Positions 37,079 through 51,400 are shown, numbered from the stretch's first letter. The stretch is DNA of 64,000 nucleotides from Tribonema minus (GCA_017506865.1 JAFCMP010000501.1:372001-436000), one strand, 5' to 3'. Notes: generated by a model not told the origin, from the letters alone. A program made the numbers and translations.

Positions 37079-39939
37079 ATGGCGTCGATTGTGGCGGTGA
37101 CGCTGTACCGGGCGCTCCTGAGAACCGCCAGAAGTATGCCAAAGGACAGAGCGGTGATGCTCTGCAGGCCGCTAGAGCTTCATGATCACGCCAGGTGTGA
37201 ATTACTGGAAGTGTGAACGTTGCGATCTTCGCATGACTTCGATAAATGTGTTGCTGAGTTTCAGGTGCAAGTTTTGGAAGCTTCATATACTGGAAAATGC
37301 TTCCTGCCAGTTGCTTGATTGCGACATTGTCATGTTTTGACTGTCCAAAGGATGGTATTCTGCTCGTCTATCACCTTGACAGCATGCAACGCTCAGACAG
37401 ACTGTCAGCGATACCCGCACCTCACGCCAACACCTCAGGTGGCAACATCTGCACACTGATCTCTGGGACGGTTATGCGAAGAATGTCCTACCGCCATATG
37501 TGGACCAGTACAAGCCAGCCGATCCGCTGCTTAGACGGGATGATCTCATCAAGCTTGTGAAGCAGTCAAGGGTCGCCGCCACATCGGTGTCTGCGACAGT
37601 AGAAAATCCCTTGAATCAGGTTAGCAGTTGTCAGCACGAACTATCGCATGTGCACTTAGCAGTGTGAGCCATGACAGTACTGCTCCATTTGGCACTCTGT
37701 TCAGCGTTCAGTTTCATGGCGTTGAGATGATTGTACGCAAAGGCTTGCAGGACCTACATGCAGGGGTGAGCGGTGTGTATTGGTTCTTTGGCACAAGTCT
37801 CTGTACTTGTGATCGTTTTCACCAGAGCAAGAAAGCGGCTTGCAAGCGTAGCTGGACAGTATGCAAAGTTGAACAAGCCATGGTGCCCTGCACTGCCAGC
37901 AATCACTAGCACTGTCAAAAGTGGCAGTAGACATTATACCTGCAAGCATGGCTTCAAATTTGTGAACATGTAAGCGATGACTGTTGTCAGCATGCACAAG
38001 CTCAGCATGCGACTGCTGACCCCTCGCCCGACTCCTACGTCAAGCAGTACGCGCTCAGTGCTGACGCGCACGCCCTTGCGTGCAGGGCTTTGCGGGACTG
38101 CGATTGCTGGGACGCTTGCTGGAGCTGCAGAAACGGTGTAGCGTTGCGGAGACCGATGGGTTGCGCATCACTGCCCTTTCACAGCACATGCCGGGCCAAT
38201 CCATGGGGACAAACAACATCTTCTACTATAAGGTGGGGCAACGTCGAAGCTTGTGGCGCAAGAGCTGAACAGCAGGTCTGGGTCTGCAAGAGCGTCTTGT
38301 GAGTATGATAATGAGTATGCTGCATGTACATGGCCAGCGAGCACAGTTTACTGTTGCAGCAAACGACACATCTGAGCATCGGCGTTGTCCTTTGGTGTAT
38401 TTTGTGATGGTCAGAAACCTGCTGATTCCGAAATGATACAACTTGAGGGCATATGTGAGCAGAGTGTTGATGAGCATGTATTAATATGTGCTGAACCTGA
38501 CAGTAACGCTTGCTTGAATCAGTCTGTCAGCACGGCTCTTGATGGCGCTATGACAAATTTTGAGGCACCGGCAGTCATCAAAAGTCCCTCACATTGATGC
38601 TGCTGTCATGCATTGGCATCCAACATTTCTGATCAGCATAGACTACTGCATAGTATAACCGACCTGGAATCAGGATTGGTGGCGGTGATGAACAACTAAA
38701 TATGGGTACTGAACGGATGTTGAAGTATTCAGAGAAGACAAAGATGTGAAGAGAGTTCAAGAGACCATGAGCGTTTGAGAAAAGGCAGAGGTCTTGGTGC
38801 CGTTTTGTCACTGTCCATTCTTTTAGCCGTGCGATTCAGTTGTTGAATCAAGGGCTGTCTTTGGCTGAATCCAGGAATGGCACCGCCACGAGCACTTGCA
38901 CCACTGGCCAACCTAGGGTTGGAAACGACAATCGCATAATCTCCATACACTGATATCTACTTGTGTGCAAGTATATTTCTTGAAGTATAGGGAAGGCTGA
39001 GATGGCATGCCACTCTCTTAGTCACGGTGCACATACCCGAAGCTGCAACATGAGGGTTGTTTGCTTGGTCAGTCTTCTGCCTACTGACCTGCTCTACTTG
39101 CATGTGATAATCAAGTCTTACGGTATAACCTAAAGATTCAACGATGCCCCCCACGGACATGCGGGTACACACACACAATAACTTTCAGCACGTTTGCAAT
39201 GCTTGAGCCCTTTTTGTTGCGTGACGCGCAATACTTCAGAGATAACTTCAGGGATGCGCAGGCAGCACGCTGCGCTAGTCGTCCGGTGTTTGATTGCCTT
39301 GCAGCCATCCGCACTGACTACGTCCACATGAATCGGCACCAATGCCAACCATTCCATCCCATGCAGAGCTGCATTGCACAAACAACCGTGGCAAGCACGG
39401 TGTACCTTCCAGCTGATCACATGCACTTGTGTCTTCGCCAGCACGCTTGCTGCAGACGAGCCCCCAGAGTGAATTGCATGCTTGCTATAAACGAGACCCG
39501 GTAGTTCACACATGCAACCATGGCTGGTTCAAGTTGGTGCCTGGTGCCCATGCGTTCACTGACATTGCCCCCCCCCTCCCCCCTCCCTTCCCCCCCCACC
39601 ACCCTTGTCCTGCAGATGCGCATTGACAACCGCGGCGACCACACCGTCCAACTGCTTGCACGTCACCTAGTCTTTTCAAGCGCCACTGCCGCAGGCGAGC
39701 CCCTGGAGGTCATGATGCAGGTACCCAAATGGAGGGACGGGGTCGTCGGCGAACAGCCCATCTTGCGCCCTGGCGAGGCCTTCGAATATTGTAGTTCGGC
39801 GCCATCGTGGGCCCCTCATTCCGTCATGTCCGGCAGCTACCAGTTTGAGATACTGGAGGGGCCGGGGGGGGTTGAGGGGGAGTTGTTTGAGGCGGAGATC
39901 GCGCCGCTGCGGTTGATCATGGATCAGCCCACAACGTGA
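37079..39939 (+). CDS. LYR-motif plus ApaG-domain protein (about 255 aa)
   Basis: Exons: 37079-37194, 37439-37619, 38086-38232, 39616-39939; phases 2, 0 and 0 agree and the total is 256 codons. The N-terminus VAVTLYRALLRTARSMP carries the Leu-Tyr-Arg motif and helix of the Complex1_LYR family, small mitochondrial adaptors that bind acyl carrier protein and assist Fe-S and respiratory-complex assembly. It continues through helices DDLIKLVKQSR and GFAGLRLLGRLLELQK. The last exon is an ApaG (DUF525) domain: RIDNRGDHTVQLLARHLVF, GVVGEQPILRPGEAFEY, MSGSYQFEI, FEAEIAPLRL. ApaG domains occur in bacterial ApaG and in eukaryotic FBXO3 and POLDIP2; the latter is mitochondrial. A mitochondrial location is therefore a reasonable inference, though no long presequence is seen. 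The third intron is 1.4 kb and ends in a C-rich tract. Confidence 0.85.
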
Positions 39940-41160
39940 CTGTGTACATGGCCATGTATGTAGCGTGAGCAAAATAAACAACGCAGGCACCTTCAGGGGC
40001 TGTTGGCAAAGTCTTTGTCAACAAGAGTGTTTCCGCCTGCATGCTGCAACCGATCGCTCGCTGCGTCCGCAGTCACCTGTGCATTGTGCACGAATGCCGA
40101 GACTTCGCGTGCAGTTGTCGCAACTGTCATGTCTGCTGCCATCGCCGCAGCCGCTGCTGTCATTAAAGATGACCCTGCGCGGGGTCGGGCTGCTGCTGCT
40201 GACCCTGGGTGTCGTGCTAGATGTCCTGTACCACTGCCGCAGCCTCGCGCGCCTTGCACTGCGGCGGTTGCCGGCAGCGCACCCTGTCAGTCTGTCTCAT
40301 GGCGGGCAGCACGCATCCTCGTGCATGCTTTGATGATCAACTGCTGCTTGGCCATGCATTAGCTCGTTGCCTACGCAAGCACTGGTGCGGCGCTGCAGTC
40401 GTGCAGCCACCGTGGTTGCAACTGCCACAGCCATCAGCATCGCTCAGTCATGCAACATGAAGGCCGTGTACATGCTGCAGAAAAGATAATAGTGCAGAAT
40501 TTCGCGCGCCGCAACTCCAAGACCTGCATATGTAGCCCTCTTTGGCGGTCGTTGCGTTGTGTGATGCAACACCACAGTTGTGCAAGCAAGGATTGCCCTC
40601 ATGAGGGCTGCGCTGCAATCAAATTTGTGTGCGCCTATTAGCGCAGCGGCACTTGTGCTCCGTATACCGCCACACGACAGGCGCGAATGGTAGTCCTTGA
40701 TGCAGCTGCCAGGCGCTTCAACCCGCTGCTTGGCGCTTGTTCTCTGCCAGCGTGGAAGTTGCCTCCGCCCCCACTGGTGACATCTGCTGCCACCATCGAC
40801 GCCGCCCAGCCGCTGCTATCAGCGACGAATCCCGCGCTGCTGCCGTTTGCAAGTTTGCAAGTTGCGTCTAGATTATGCTCCCAACACTGTCGCGGGCCTT
40901 TGCCGGCGACCCCCGTGACTCGGCTGGTGTTCACTGTCGCACTAGCGCTTGAAGTTTGCGTTGAAACCTCTCGGAAAATTCAACTGTTTGACAAGAAAGC
41001 AGTGGGGGCACGTGCGGTTGCCTGCTGCGTGCAACCCCGACGGGCACTTGGCTGCCGCCTGGGTGCTGCAGGCAGTTGGAGTCTGGAGGTCTGCTCCCAT
41101 CACATAAGCACACTGGAGTGGCGATAACTCGCGGGGTCCGGGTAGGGCGGCGGCGAGGAG
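39940..41160. other. Intergenic, upstream of the gelsolin-PX gene
   Basis: GC-rich patches at 40050-40330 and 40680-40930 keep open frames on both strands (for example plus 40003-40362 and 40687-41127), but none shows a recognisable domain or consistent splice sites. They could be 5' UTR exons of the downstream gene or a small unrecognised gene. Confidence 0.5.
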
Positions 41161-44100
41161 ATGAAGCCTCCGCTGCAGCTCGACCTGGAGGAGGATGTGG
41201 CGCGGCCGGAGACGGTGCTGCTGCGTGTCTACAAGCAGCACCTGGAGCGGGTGCCTCTGGTGGCGGATGCCCTGAATCATGCCTGCTGCTATCTGCTGGC
41301 GGACCCAAAGGGAAAGAGGCTGTTTACCTTTATTGGACTGAGCAGCCATTTCAAGGACAGGAACTTTGCTGGCAAGATCGCCAACACGCTGATCGCCGAG
41401 GTGAGTGAATGCACAGCTCGAAAACCTAGGCTACATTTCGTTGTGTTAATCGTTGTCAGAAAACGACATAAACTGAACGCTCGTCGCCGCCATCACATTG
41501 GTAGACGAGTCATACACTCGAAGCAGTCATCACCACAGTGCACTTATGACCACTTCAACAATAAACAGCGCATCAATACCAAGGTATCAACGAGCGTGCC
41601 AACCCTGAGCTCGTCGGTGTGGCTATGTTCAATGAGAAAAGAAGTCATTGGCATTAACTTGCAGCCAGCGGTGCCAGTCAGGCAATGGGCACGCATTGGC
41701 AGCTCTTGCCATCCCGTGATCAGTGTGTGCTTGCAGCAATTCAGCTACACCACCTCTTTCGTTATTTTCGGGCAAGCACTTCTGGCTATCTAGCTGTTGA
41801 TCAAACACGCCAACTCATTTGCTTAGACCTTCTGAAGGTTCTGCTGGCATCCCGAAGGCTGGCAGCTCAGAAACCAGGCAGCGAGGTCAAAATTGACATG
41901 AAGAACAGCGATACACCAACTGGTCCTCGGTCGGACGGAGTTGAGCCTCCAGCGTACATGCTGATCACAAAAGCCTGCATAATATGGATGACAACAATGA
42001 GCAGCATTTTCTCATCGGTACAGAGTCCAGGTGTCGATGAACTTTAACAATGAGCAGCATTTTCTCATCGGCACAGAGTTCAGGTGTCGATGAACTCCAA
42101 CATTGCCTGTGCTTTGCTGAAGAGCTGCTTCAGCTACGGAAGCTGGCTTCTGCAGATCGTTGTGCTCGCCTGTGCTGACGTTTCAGCGACAGTCTCCATG
42201 TTGCAATTGAAACACTGTTGACGTATAGCCGATCTACTTGTTGATGCATACCGACAGTCTCAGATATGTTTGAGGGGGTCGTACAACGTCCAAAACAGTC
42301 ACATAGGCATGATGCTCCAAAAACTGAGTGATAGAGCAATGCTTTGCACTTTCTGGAGCGTACCATATCTGCCGTCATTCACCCAACGCTACATTTCACA
42401 CACTGTGATCAGTATTGTCACAAGGTACCGATGTATGTGATGTACAGAGAACGTTCCCAGCAGTGTCTTCCACCACCCAACATCATCATGTGCACATGGA
42501 AGTATCACGCCGCTGTCCACGCGCGAACGGTGTAGCCATGCACGCAGTACAGCGCCATTCCGTGCTGTACAGTGGTGCCTATGCCTGAACTGGCAGTGGC
42601 ATCATTGTCAGCCTGCGCAGCGCTCACCAGCAGCAGTGCTAAAACTCCAAACACCCACCCAGTACAGCTGAGCCTGACAGTCATCTGCGATCTGGTCATG
42701 ATCTTTAACAGCATCACGACTTCATGTTCTGTCAGAACACAACTTGATCTTTGAGCCTAAACACAACACAAATGATGTTGACTACATGAACGTTCAACAG
42801 CATGCAATAGCGTAGTACTGGATGCTTGACGTGGCTATTGTGAGCACAGAGTGACAATTACAGTGTGCATAAGTGGTGGGCGAGTGCACCGCCTACCTTG
42901 TCTGAGGATTCGAAAATGTGTTGCGGTCAAACGGTTGTTGAAGTTTGGCCCGGCAGCAGCTCCAGAGCTTGCAGTGCGTATTGGTGTTGCAGGGGCATTG
43001 GCATCTATGCAGCACACTTATTGAGGTGCCCAAGTTCCACTGCTTGATGATGGTGATACCCAGACGAGGCTTTGCACAGCGGTTGCACAGCGCAAAGACA
43101 ACTTTTCTTCATCAGTATTCTGATGAGTGGAAGTATTGCAGTAGCACACAGTGAGTCATTGTCTGCATTGGACGTCGGCTGTGCTGCAGTACACAAAGTT
43201 CAATTAACTTTGAAGTCTCTTGATAAGTGTGAAACCGTATGCCAGAAGCCATACTGTGCACCTCGCTGCGCGGCTACGTTGGCAAAGCATTGCGGCAGCC
43301 AACTCTTGAAAACTCTTTCCACAGAGACAATTGGGTATTGCGCGTATTCTGTTTGGCCATTTGTGAGCGCAATGCTGCAGTGCACTCAACTGAGGCGTAT
43401 GAGTACTGTTGGAATATGTATTTGCTAGGCTGCACATGGCCTGCAACACCATGTTGAACATGGCAGTGACGTGCCATTGAGTAATACTTGCTTCAACCAC
43501 TGCAGAATTGATCTTTTTGCGAGGTTGCATGTCGCATGCAGCTGTGGTGCTTGTGCTAGCGTTGTACAAGCTCGCAATTAGGCAGTCACCGACACTGGGT
43601 GGATGGTATACACAAAGTATTATGCATCCATACAGAAGTATAAGGTACATTCACACGCATTGACTCAGTACGACAAGTCCACCGCCGTGCAGTGTGCGCT
43701 TAGCACTGTCACTTCATAAATCAGCAAGCTTGTGACACGATCCAGCTAAGTTCTGAGACACCCATAATAGCATGCATCGGCAGCTGCGGCACGTTCCATG
43801 TAATATCGCTTTCACAAACGTGCCGCTTGCGCCAGCGATGACAGCCAATCCTCCACTGCTCAGTTCGCTACTGGCACGTCTCCGCCATCCAAGCGCTCTC
43901 ACACGCCCTCATGCCCTGTACACTACGCAATGTACGCTATATGTATGCTCACTTACAGACAAAACAGGCCCTTACACTCTACTTCCCCCCCATGTACTCC
44001 ACACGCCCCCCGTGGCACGCCGCAGCCGGACTTCCTCGGCTACACGCGCGTGCCCATCGTGCGCCAGTCCATGCTCGGCGGCGGCGGCGGCAGCGGCGCC

Positions 44101-45458
44101 AAGGACGAGATCGTCTCCTTCCGCGAGGCCCTCTGCGGCACTGGCGTGGACCTCGCAGCTGCTTCTTCCGCAGCAGCAGGTGACGCTCCGCGTCCGGCCA
44201 TCGCCGCCGCGCACCGCCTCCACGTCGTCACGCCCGGCCAGCCGGAGCCGGCGCTGCTGCATGAGGTGCGCCCCGCAGACCCCTCGCCCGCGGCCGCGCT
44301 GTTTCAGCACGCGCTGCTGCTCGGGCGCCCCGGCGCCGCGTACCTCCTCGAGACGCAGCACGAGTGCTTCGTGTACTGCACGGCGGCGGCGGCGGAGGCG
44401 ACGCGCGCCGCGGCGCTGCGCGCGGCGCGCTCGCGCGACGGCGGCGGCAGCTGGGCGTTCGTAACCGTTGTCGACGAGGGCCACGAGACGGCGCTCTTCC
44501 GCCAGCGCTTCGCGGGGTGGCCTGCGGAGGGCTTCTCGCCGTCGCGGCGCGGCAAGATGCTGCGCGCGTCGCCGCGCGAGCGCGCCGCGCAGCTCGCGCA
44601 GCAGCACGCCGCGGCGGCGGCGGCGGCGGCGGCGCACCTGCAGGACTCGCCGCTTGAGCGCCGCAACTCGATGCACTCGCGCATGGCGACGGCGATGCGC
44701 AGCCTCGGCGCGGCGACGCTGCCGCGGCCCAAGGCGCCGCCAAGCCTGTCTGCGCTCGCGGGCGGCGCGCACCGCACGACGTGGCGCCCCGACAGGCCAG
44801 GTACGCAGCGCTCAGCGCAGGAGGGGTGCAGGGCGGTTGGGGATGGCGCGGTCAGGGACGCGAGTAGGTTGGAGCTGCGTTTGCGTTGTGGCGGTGGGGA
44901 TCGGTCGCTTGTGTTGCCGTCGACTGGCGAATCAGTGAAGGCCTCACCCTGACCCTAACCAGATGGAGCCGACTGCTGCGTCATGTGCTCTGGAGAGTGT
45001 ATTGTCAAGTGTGCAGGGGGTATGGCGGAGTGCGGCCGGCTGCAGTGCACTTGTCTGGCACCGTAGTCGCTGTGGTGCTGCAGCTGGGCAGTGCAGTCCC
45101 TCGGTCACACCCGTGGCATCAGCATTGCAGCTGGCATCACCACAAACTGGTTGCATTGTGAGCATTTCCTGCGACAAGCGGCGGGCGCGCATCGCCCCCC
45201 GCCGGCACAGTGCATGAGTGAAGATGCCTTTTTTCTCACACTGGTTCCTCAATGCAAGCGCGCAACGCGCACTCAAATGTCATGCCCACAGCAGCAGCGC
45301 TCAGGACGCGTCGCCAGCACCGTGCGCGCGCTCCCACTGTCTCCTGCGCGTCACCACACACACACCAACTGCTGAGCACTCTGCATCCCACCGCAGGCAC
45401 GGGGCGCGTCGTCGCACCCGCCGCCGACTGGCTCGACGAGGCCATCCTGGGCAGCAAC

Positions 45459-45489
<31 letters not shown>

Positions 45490-48400
45490 GCGGCGGCGCG
45501 CAGGAGCCTCTGGTCCCCCTCAGCGGCGCCGGCATCCGCGCCGAGGTGCAGCGCTCCATGCTGAGCCAGGACAGGGGGACCCCAGCGGCGCTGGCCGGCG
45601 GTTGCGGCGACCCCTCGGACCCCGCGCTGACCATGCGCCACGCGCTGGACGGCAAGGGGCACGTGCGGCAGTGGCGCGTGGAGATGCCCGTGGCGGCGTG
45701 GCGCGCGCTCATGGTGCCGCAGCACGCGGCGTCGCCGCCGGCGCCGACGGCGGGCGGCGGCAAGGCGGAGGCGCCGGCGGCGGCGGAGGGCGCCCCCGCG
45801 CTTGCGTTCCGCGAGGTGCGCTGCGCGCGTAGGGTTGGGGTGGTGCGCGCGTGGGGTGACAGCAGTTGAGGTTGACGGTGCAACACATCGCCATTCGCGG
45901 CGCGGCGGTGCGGGAAGGGCGGCAAAGGCTGCAACAATTGCCTCGGCGCATGTGCTGTGCTGCTTGCGTGCGCAGGGGCTGCTTTGATGTGCCGACACTA
46001 GCTTACAATGTCAAGTACGCCACACGTTTTTCCTGCAAGCGTTCAGGTGCGCGTGCGACCGCCTATGCTGCCAGTGCGTCGGACCGCTGCAGGTCCGCCC
46101 CGCTACGGGCATCACCTTCACCATCATGATAGCCGCGCAATCCCCCCACCGCAAACAGGTATCGCGCGGCGTACACCAATCAACCTCAACCTCCAACCTC
46201 AACTCGCACCCTCTGGAGCCCCCCCTAAAACCGCTGTTCCACCTCGCCTCGCTGAGCGCTGCAGATGCCGCCCGCGCGCCACGGCGTCTTCACCAGCGGC
46301 GACGCCTACGTCGTGGCCATGACGCGCGCTTACGTGGTGCTCACGGAGACTGCGGACGCGGGCGCGCGCGGAGCGTCACCGCTGCGGAGCGATATTACGG
46401 CGGAGACGGTCGTGTACCTGTGGCTCGGCCAGGACTACCCGCTGCGCGACCAGCTGCGCAGCAAGGTGAGCGCGCCGCGTGTGAGGGTCTGCGGAGCGCT
46501 GCTGCAAGGGCAGAAAGAGAAGCGCATTTTGTAACGACAGTATCGATCATGTGGCCGCAGCGTCGCACCGTGCCCTGCCGGCGGATTGCATTGCCATTGC
46601 GTGCTGTGCATGTAGATTGGAAGTCCTTTGCAAGGACCGCGCAGAAAGTGCATCTGTTTTCCACGCGTATTCTCGAGCTTCTGGAATCTGCCCACCTTTA
46701 ACAATCACGATGTGTGGCGTTTCAGCACCCTCTGCAGCTTGGGCATACCACATACTCAAGTGTAATGTGACGTACACGGCAATAAATACAATGTATGCTT
46801 TGCGGTGCACATTGTCACGCGGCAGCAGATGATTTGGCTCGCATTCACAAGACTACGAACTGACATAAGACCAGGCTTGTTGTTTGAAAAAGTAACTCTA
46901 GTCCCAACACTCATTCTGAAGCAGTACTGTGAGCCTGTACGCCCTTCACTCGCACCTGCACGATTTACATGCGCAGCAATGCACAATCCTCCTCACCAAG
47001 TTACTCCCTTGCACCACCACCCCCCCCCCCACACACACACCCACACTCTCCCCTTGCCCCTCACCAGGTCAAGCACGAGGCCTCCGAGAACCTCCTGCGG
47101 CCGCTCATCAACGCCGGCAACGTGAGCCAGCAGCGCGTGCGCCGCGTCATTGTGGACCAGGGGCGCGAGCCCCCCTTCTTAATTGGCCTCTTCTCGCAGT
47201 CACAAGGGGGCATCATCGTCATCAGCGGCTCAGCGACAGCGCGGCGGCGCCACAGCTCGCGGCTCGCGGCCTCGACGCCCACGGCGCCGCCGTCGCCGCT
47301 GGCTGGCGGCCTCGGCACGCCCGCGCTGCTGGTGCGTCGCTGCTTGATGTTGAAGAAGCTGCACCGGAAGCTCATCCACATCTGCTTTAGTATGTGTAGT
47401 ATATGCTGAGTAGTGGTGAGGTATTGGGCAGCAATGTCCACTGTGCTTGGGGTAGCGGCGCAACAACAGCGCAGCGGCGGCACCGCTTTTAGCTCTGACG
47501 AGAGCGGGGCCTGCAACTGAAACGCCAGCAGTAGCCGCCTGCCTGGGGAACCCTGTGCTTGTCGAGGTGCTTCATTGAGAAGCGCCGTGAAGCCCATTTC
47601 GTTACGATCAGCGGAGCATGTCAATGTCATTGTCAGTTCAGCAAATGCGTGACAGCAGCGCAGCCTGCAGGTTGCGGCGGCCGCAGCGCCGCCATCGCTG
47701 CTGTTGGCCAACACCCCCACCCAGCCACGCTTCACCTGCTGCAACATGCCCTCTACCGCCTACCCTAAGGCTGCGGGCCCCCTGACTGCTCCGCCTCAAC
47801 CACACCCTCACCGCGCGCGCCGCCGCAGTCCCCGTCGCGTCCTCCGCCGCCGCCGCCCTCCGAGCGCGCGCCGCCGCCGCCGCCGGGCTCCCCGCCGCCG
47901 CCGCCGCTCAGCGCTGCCGCCGTGTTCGACGAGACCGCCAGCCCGCTGCAATCCGGCCGCGGTCGCCTGGAGCTCACGGGCAACGTGCGCAACGCCGCCG
48001 GCGCGACGCGCGTCTTTGAGGTCGCGGAGGTCCCCTCGTACCCCTTTCTGGCGGCGGCGGCGGTGGTGTGCACGGAGATAGGCGCGGCGGCGCTCGCGGC
48101 GCACGGGCTGCAGCCGCGCAAGAGCTACGTGGTGATTGGCGGCGCGCGCGGCGCGACGGGCAGCTACTCTGCGCTGTGGGTGTGGCACGCGGCGGGCGCG
48201 GGGGAGCGCGCGGAGGCGCTGCTGGCGCACGTCGTGCGCAACGCGCGCGTCCTCTTCCTGCCGGGCGTGCGCAAGCAGGTGAGGCGCGCAAGCGCGCGCG
48301 TGCAAGGGCGCATTTCGACAGTTTTTTAAGACTCTGAGCGGGGGGGTCAGAGCTCCCAACCCTGGCCTCTCCAAGGGGCCAACCCTAGCTTTTCAAGGGG

Positions 48401-51400
48401 ACCTAGCCCCCCAACTCTAGCCTTCCGAGGGGGCGTAGGCCCCCAACCCCTACTGTACCAGCACACACGCATATAAATTGGGGTTGGGGTTAGGTTTAAC
48501 AGGGTAAGCATACCTACCGTGTGACTTACAGTTACACGTCGTTGCGAGCGCCTGGGAGAGGCTGCACAATGGGAGGTCCATTGCTACAGATGCGCATGTC
48601 GTTGCGCATGCCGTTGCATGGGTGCCGCACAAGAGTTACTTCATCATTGGAGATAGGACGGCCTCGCGGAATGCAAATGCTCGTATGTACCTCTGAGGTT
48701 TTGCTCATCTACACTGCGCGTGCACGCACGCGCACAACGTGCCACCTGACACAAACTGAGAACGTTCCCATCCTCAAGTTCACATCAGGTCATGGCCACA
48801 ATCCCCAAAGCGGTTATCACAGCACCGAACCTGCTACTGTCATCCCCCCCTCCCCCCCCAAACAGAGCCCCCCTGGACTCATGCGCGGCTACGTCTACCA
48901 CCTCAAGCCGGGGTGCGCAATTCCTGACGAGTTCTGGAACGTTCTCGGAACGGACCCCGCTAGCGCTCCACCCGAGTGCAGTGCGCTGCCGCTCATGCGC
49001 GCGGTGCGGCTGTGGCAGGCGGACTACACTCTGGCGCTCAAGCTGTCGATGAACGTCAGGGCAGGTGAGCAGCTGCACACATTGTTGAAGTTGGAGTGCA
49101 CACTTGAAGTTCACCGGCGTCAAGTGCTGGGCCTCTGAGCGTCAGTTCTGGGCGGGAAACCGCCCTTTTGCAGCGCACTGGAGGTCATCCTAGTTGAAGT
49201 CTGAACCCCCTTTGATAACCATTGAAGTTCCCACCGCGCTGTCCGTGCACTCCCCCTGTAAACCTAACCCTAACCCCGCTCCTGCCGTGCTTGACCCCCC
49301 CCCCCCCCCTCCCCCCAGGCGACCCCCACGACGCCGCGCACTGGGTCCCCTACCTACGCGAGGTGGGCCCCCTGTGTGCCTTCACGCAGGCGGACCTGCT
49401 CCCCACGCACAGCTACCTGCTGGACGCGGGCACGGACTCGCTCTTTGTGTGGCACGGCTCAGCGGCGCCGCTCAAGGCGCGCCAGCTGGCGCTGCGCTGC
49501 GGCAAGGCGTACGCCGCGGGCACGTGCGTGGGCGTGGAGGCGGTGAGTCGCTGCTGCTGCTGCTGTTGGTGTGTTTGTGTCACGGTTGTTTATCCATCCT
49601 TTCGCGACCGTTCGAGCTGGGACGTTGTTGCTGTTGTTTCTCCGTCGTTGCACGACACTGCTCGACGGTCACTGATCAGTTACGGATTGTAACTGTAGCG
49701 CCCCGTGTACGTGTGCGGCGGTGCGCGGCGCGGCACAGCGGCTGACACCATTGCTGACGGCGAGGCGTGTGCGGTGAATGGGTAGGCAGTATCGTAGATG
49801 GTGGCGGAGATATACACTGCGGGACAACATCAGCGTGCCATGCGCACAGCATTTGCGGCATTGCCTCATTGTTCCTTGCAGTCCATCCCTTCATCTTTCG
49901 GCTCCACAGCTCTTTCCACGCCATTCTCATGTCACATAGGTACATCTTTTCAAAGCCCCACTGCCCCTCCCCCCCCCCCCGCACCGCTCCCTCCTGCAGT
50001 CCCCCGCCCTGGTCCCCACTGTCGTCCAGGTGGAGAGCGGCAAGGAGCCCGCAGACTTCCTGGCGTGCTTCCGCGGCTGGTCCACCACGCGCGCGCAGCA
50101 CGCCTCCGCGGCCGCCGCCGCCGATGCCCCCTCCCCCATCGACCCCTACGACCTCGCCGACGAGGACGTTGACGACGTGCGCGCCGCAGACAACGCGCTT
50201 GCGGAGGCGGCGGAGGCGGCGCTGCGGCCGGTGCGCACTCCCGCCGGCGGCGGCGGCGGCGCTGCCAGCGGCGGCGGCGGCCGCGCGCCGTCCAAGGGCG
50301 GCGTGCACGCCACGGGTACGCGGACGCCGCGCTCGCGCAGCCGCGCCGGCGCCAGCGGCGCCGCGCGCACACCGCGGACCGGCGCCGCATCCAAGGCCGG
50401 TGGCGGCGGCGGCGGCGGCAGCGGCAATGGCGACAACCACACGCCTGGCGGCGACGGCGCTGGCGGGAGCGGCAGCAGCGGCGGGGGCAGCGGCGGCGGC
50501 GGCGAGGCACGCACGCCGCGCCGCCGCAGCGGCGACAAGGGCGGTGGCGACGGCGGTGGCGGCGGCGCAGGCAGCGTGGAACGCGCGCCACGGACGAATG
50601 ACAATGCGCAGTCGTGTTCGCCGTCACGGCGCCGCAGCAGCGCCAAGGCGGCGGCGAGCGCAGAGCGGTCGACGCGCTCCGCATCAGCGTCCAACCGCGG
50701 CTCCACAGCTTCGACAGACAGCGCGGCGACGGCGGCGGCGGCGGTGGCAGCGGCGGCGGCGGCGCACGCGGCGCTGCTGGCGTCTTCCGACGACGAGGCT
50801 GCGTCGGCGCAGTCGGTGCGGTCGACGGTCGCGCCGCCCGCGCCGTTTGACCCAGACGCGGAGCACCGCTACGCAGTCGAAGTGGTGCCTGCGGAGGGCG
50901 GCGGCGGCGGCGGCGGCCGCTTCCTCATGCGCGTGCGCGACGTGGGCGAGGCGCGCAGCAGCAGCGGCGCCGCCGCCGCCGCCGCCTCCGCCGCCGCCGC
51001 CGCCGCGCTGGGCCGGCCGTCGTGGACGCTGTCGCTGTGCGGCGACGACTTCCTGGCGCTCGCGTTTCTCATCGAGGGCGACGCGGCCGGCACAGCGAAT
51101 GCGTTTCCGACGGCGGCAGAGCTGGCGGCGCCGAGGCGCGCGGAGGCGGCGCGGAGGCTGACGCTGTGGCTCGCGGAGCTGCTGAGCGGCGAGCGCGCGC
51201 TGCGGCTGCGCGCGCGCTACCGCCTGCACGCGTTCCTCGGCGTGCCGGGGCTGGCGGGCATGCGCGCCGCGGCGGAGGCGGAGGCGGCCAAGCAGGTGCG
51301 CGGCGCGGCGTGTGCGCAATACCGCGGGGCGGAGGGCTAGTTGGCACTGTCGCGGATGAGCTGGAGTGTATGTTTTTGCTTGTGTCGCGCATGAGCTGGA

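Noticed and set aside
40003..41127. Open frames on both strands in GC-rich patches upstream of the gelsolin-PX gene
   Set aside because: No domain, no consistent splice sites; could be untranslated exons, so left unassigned.
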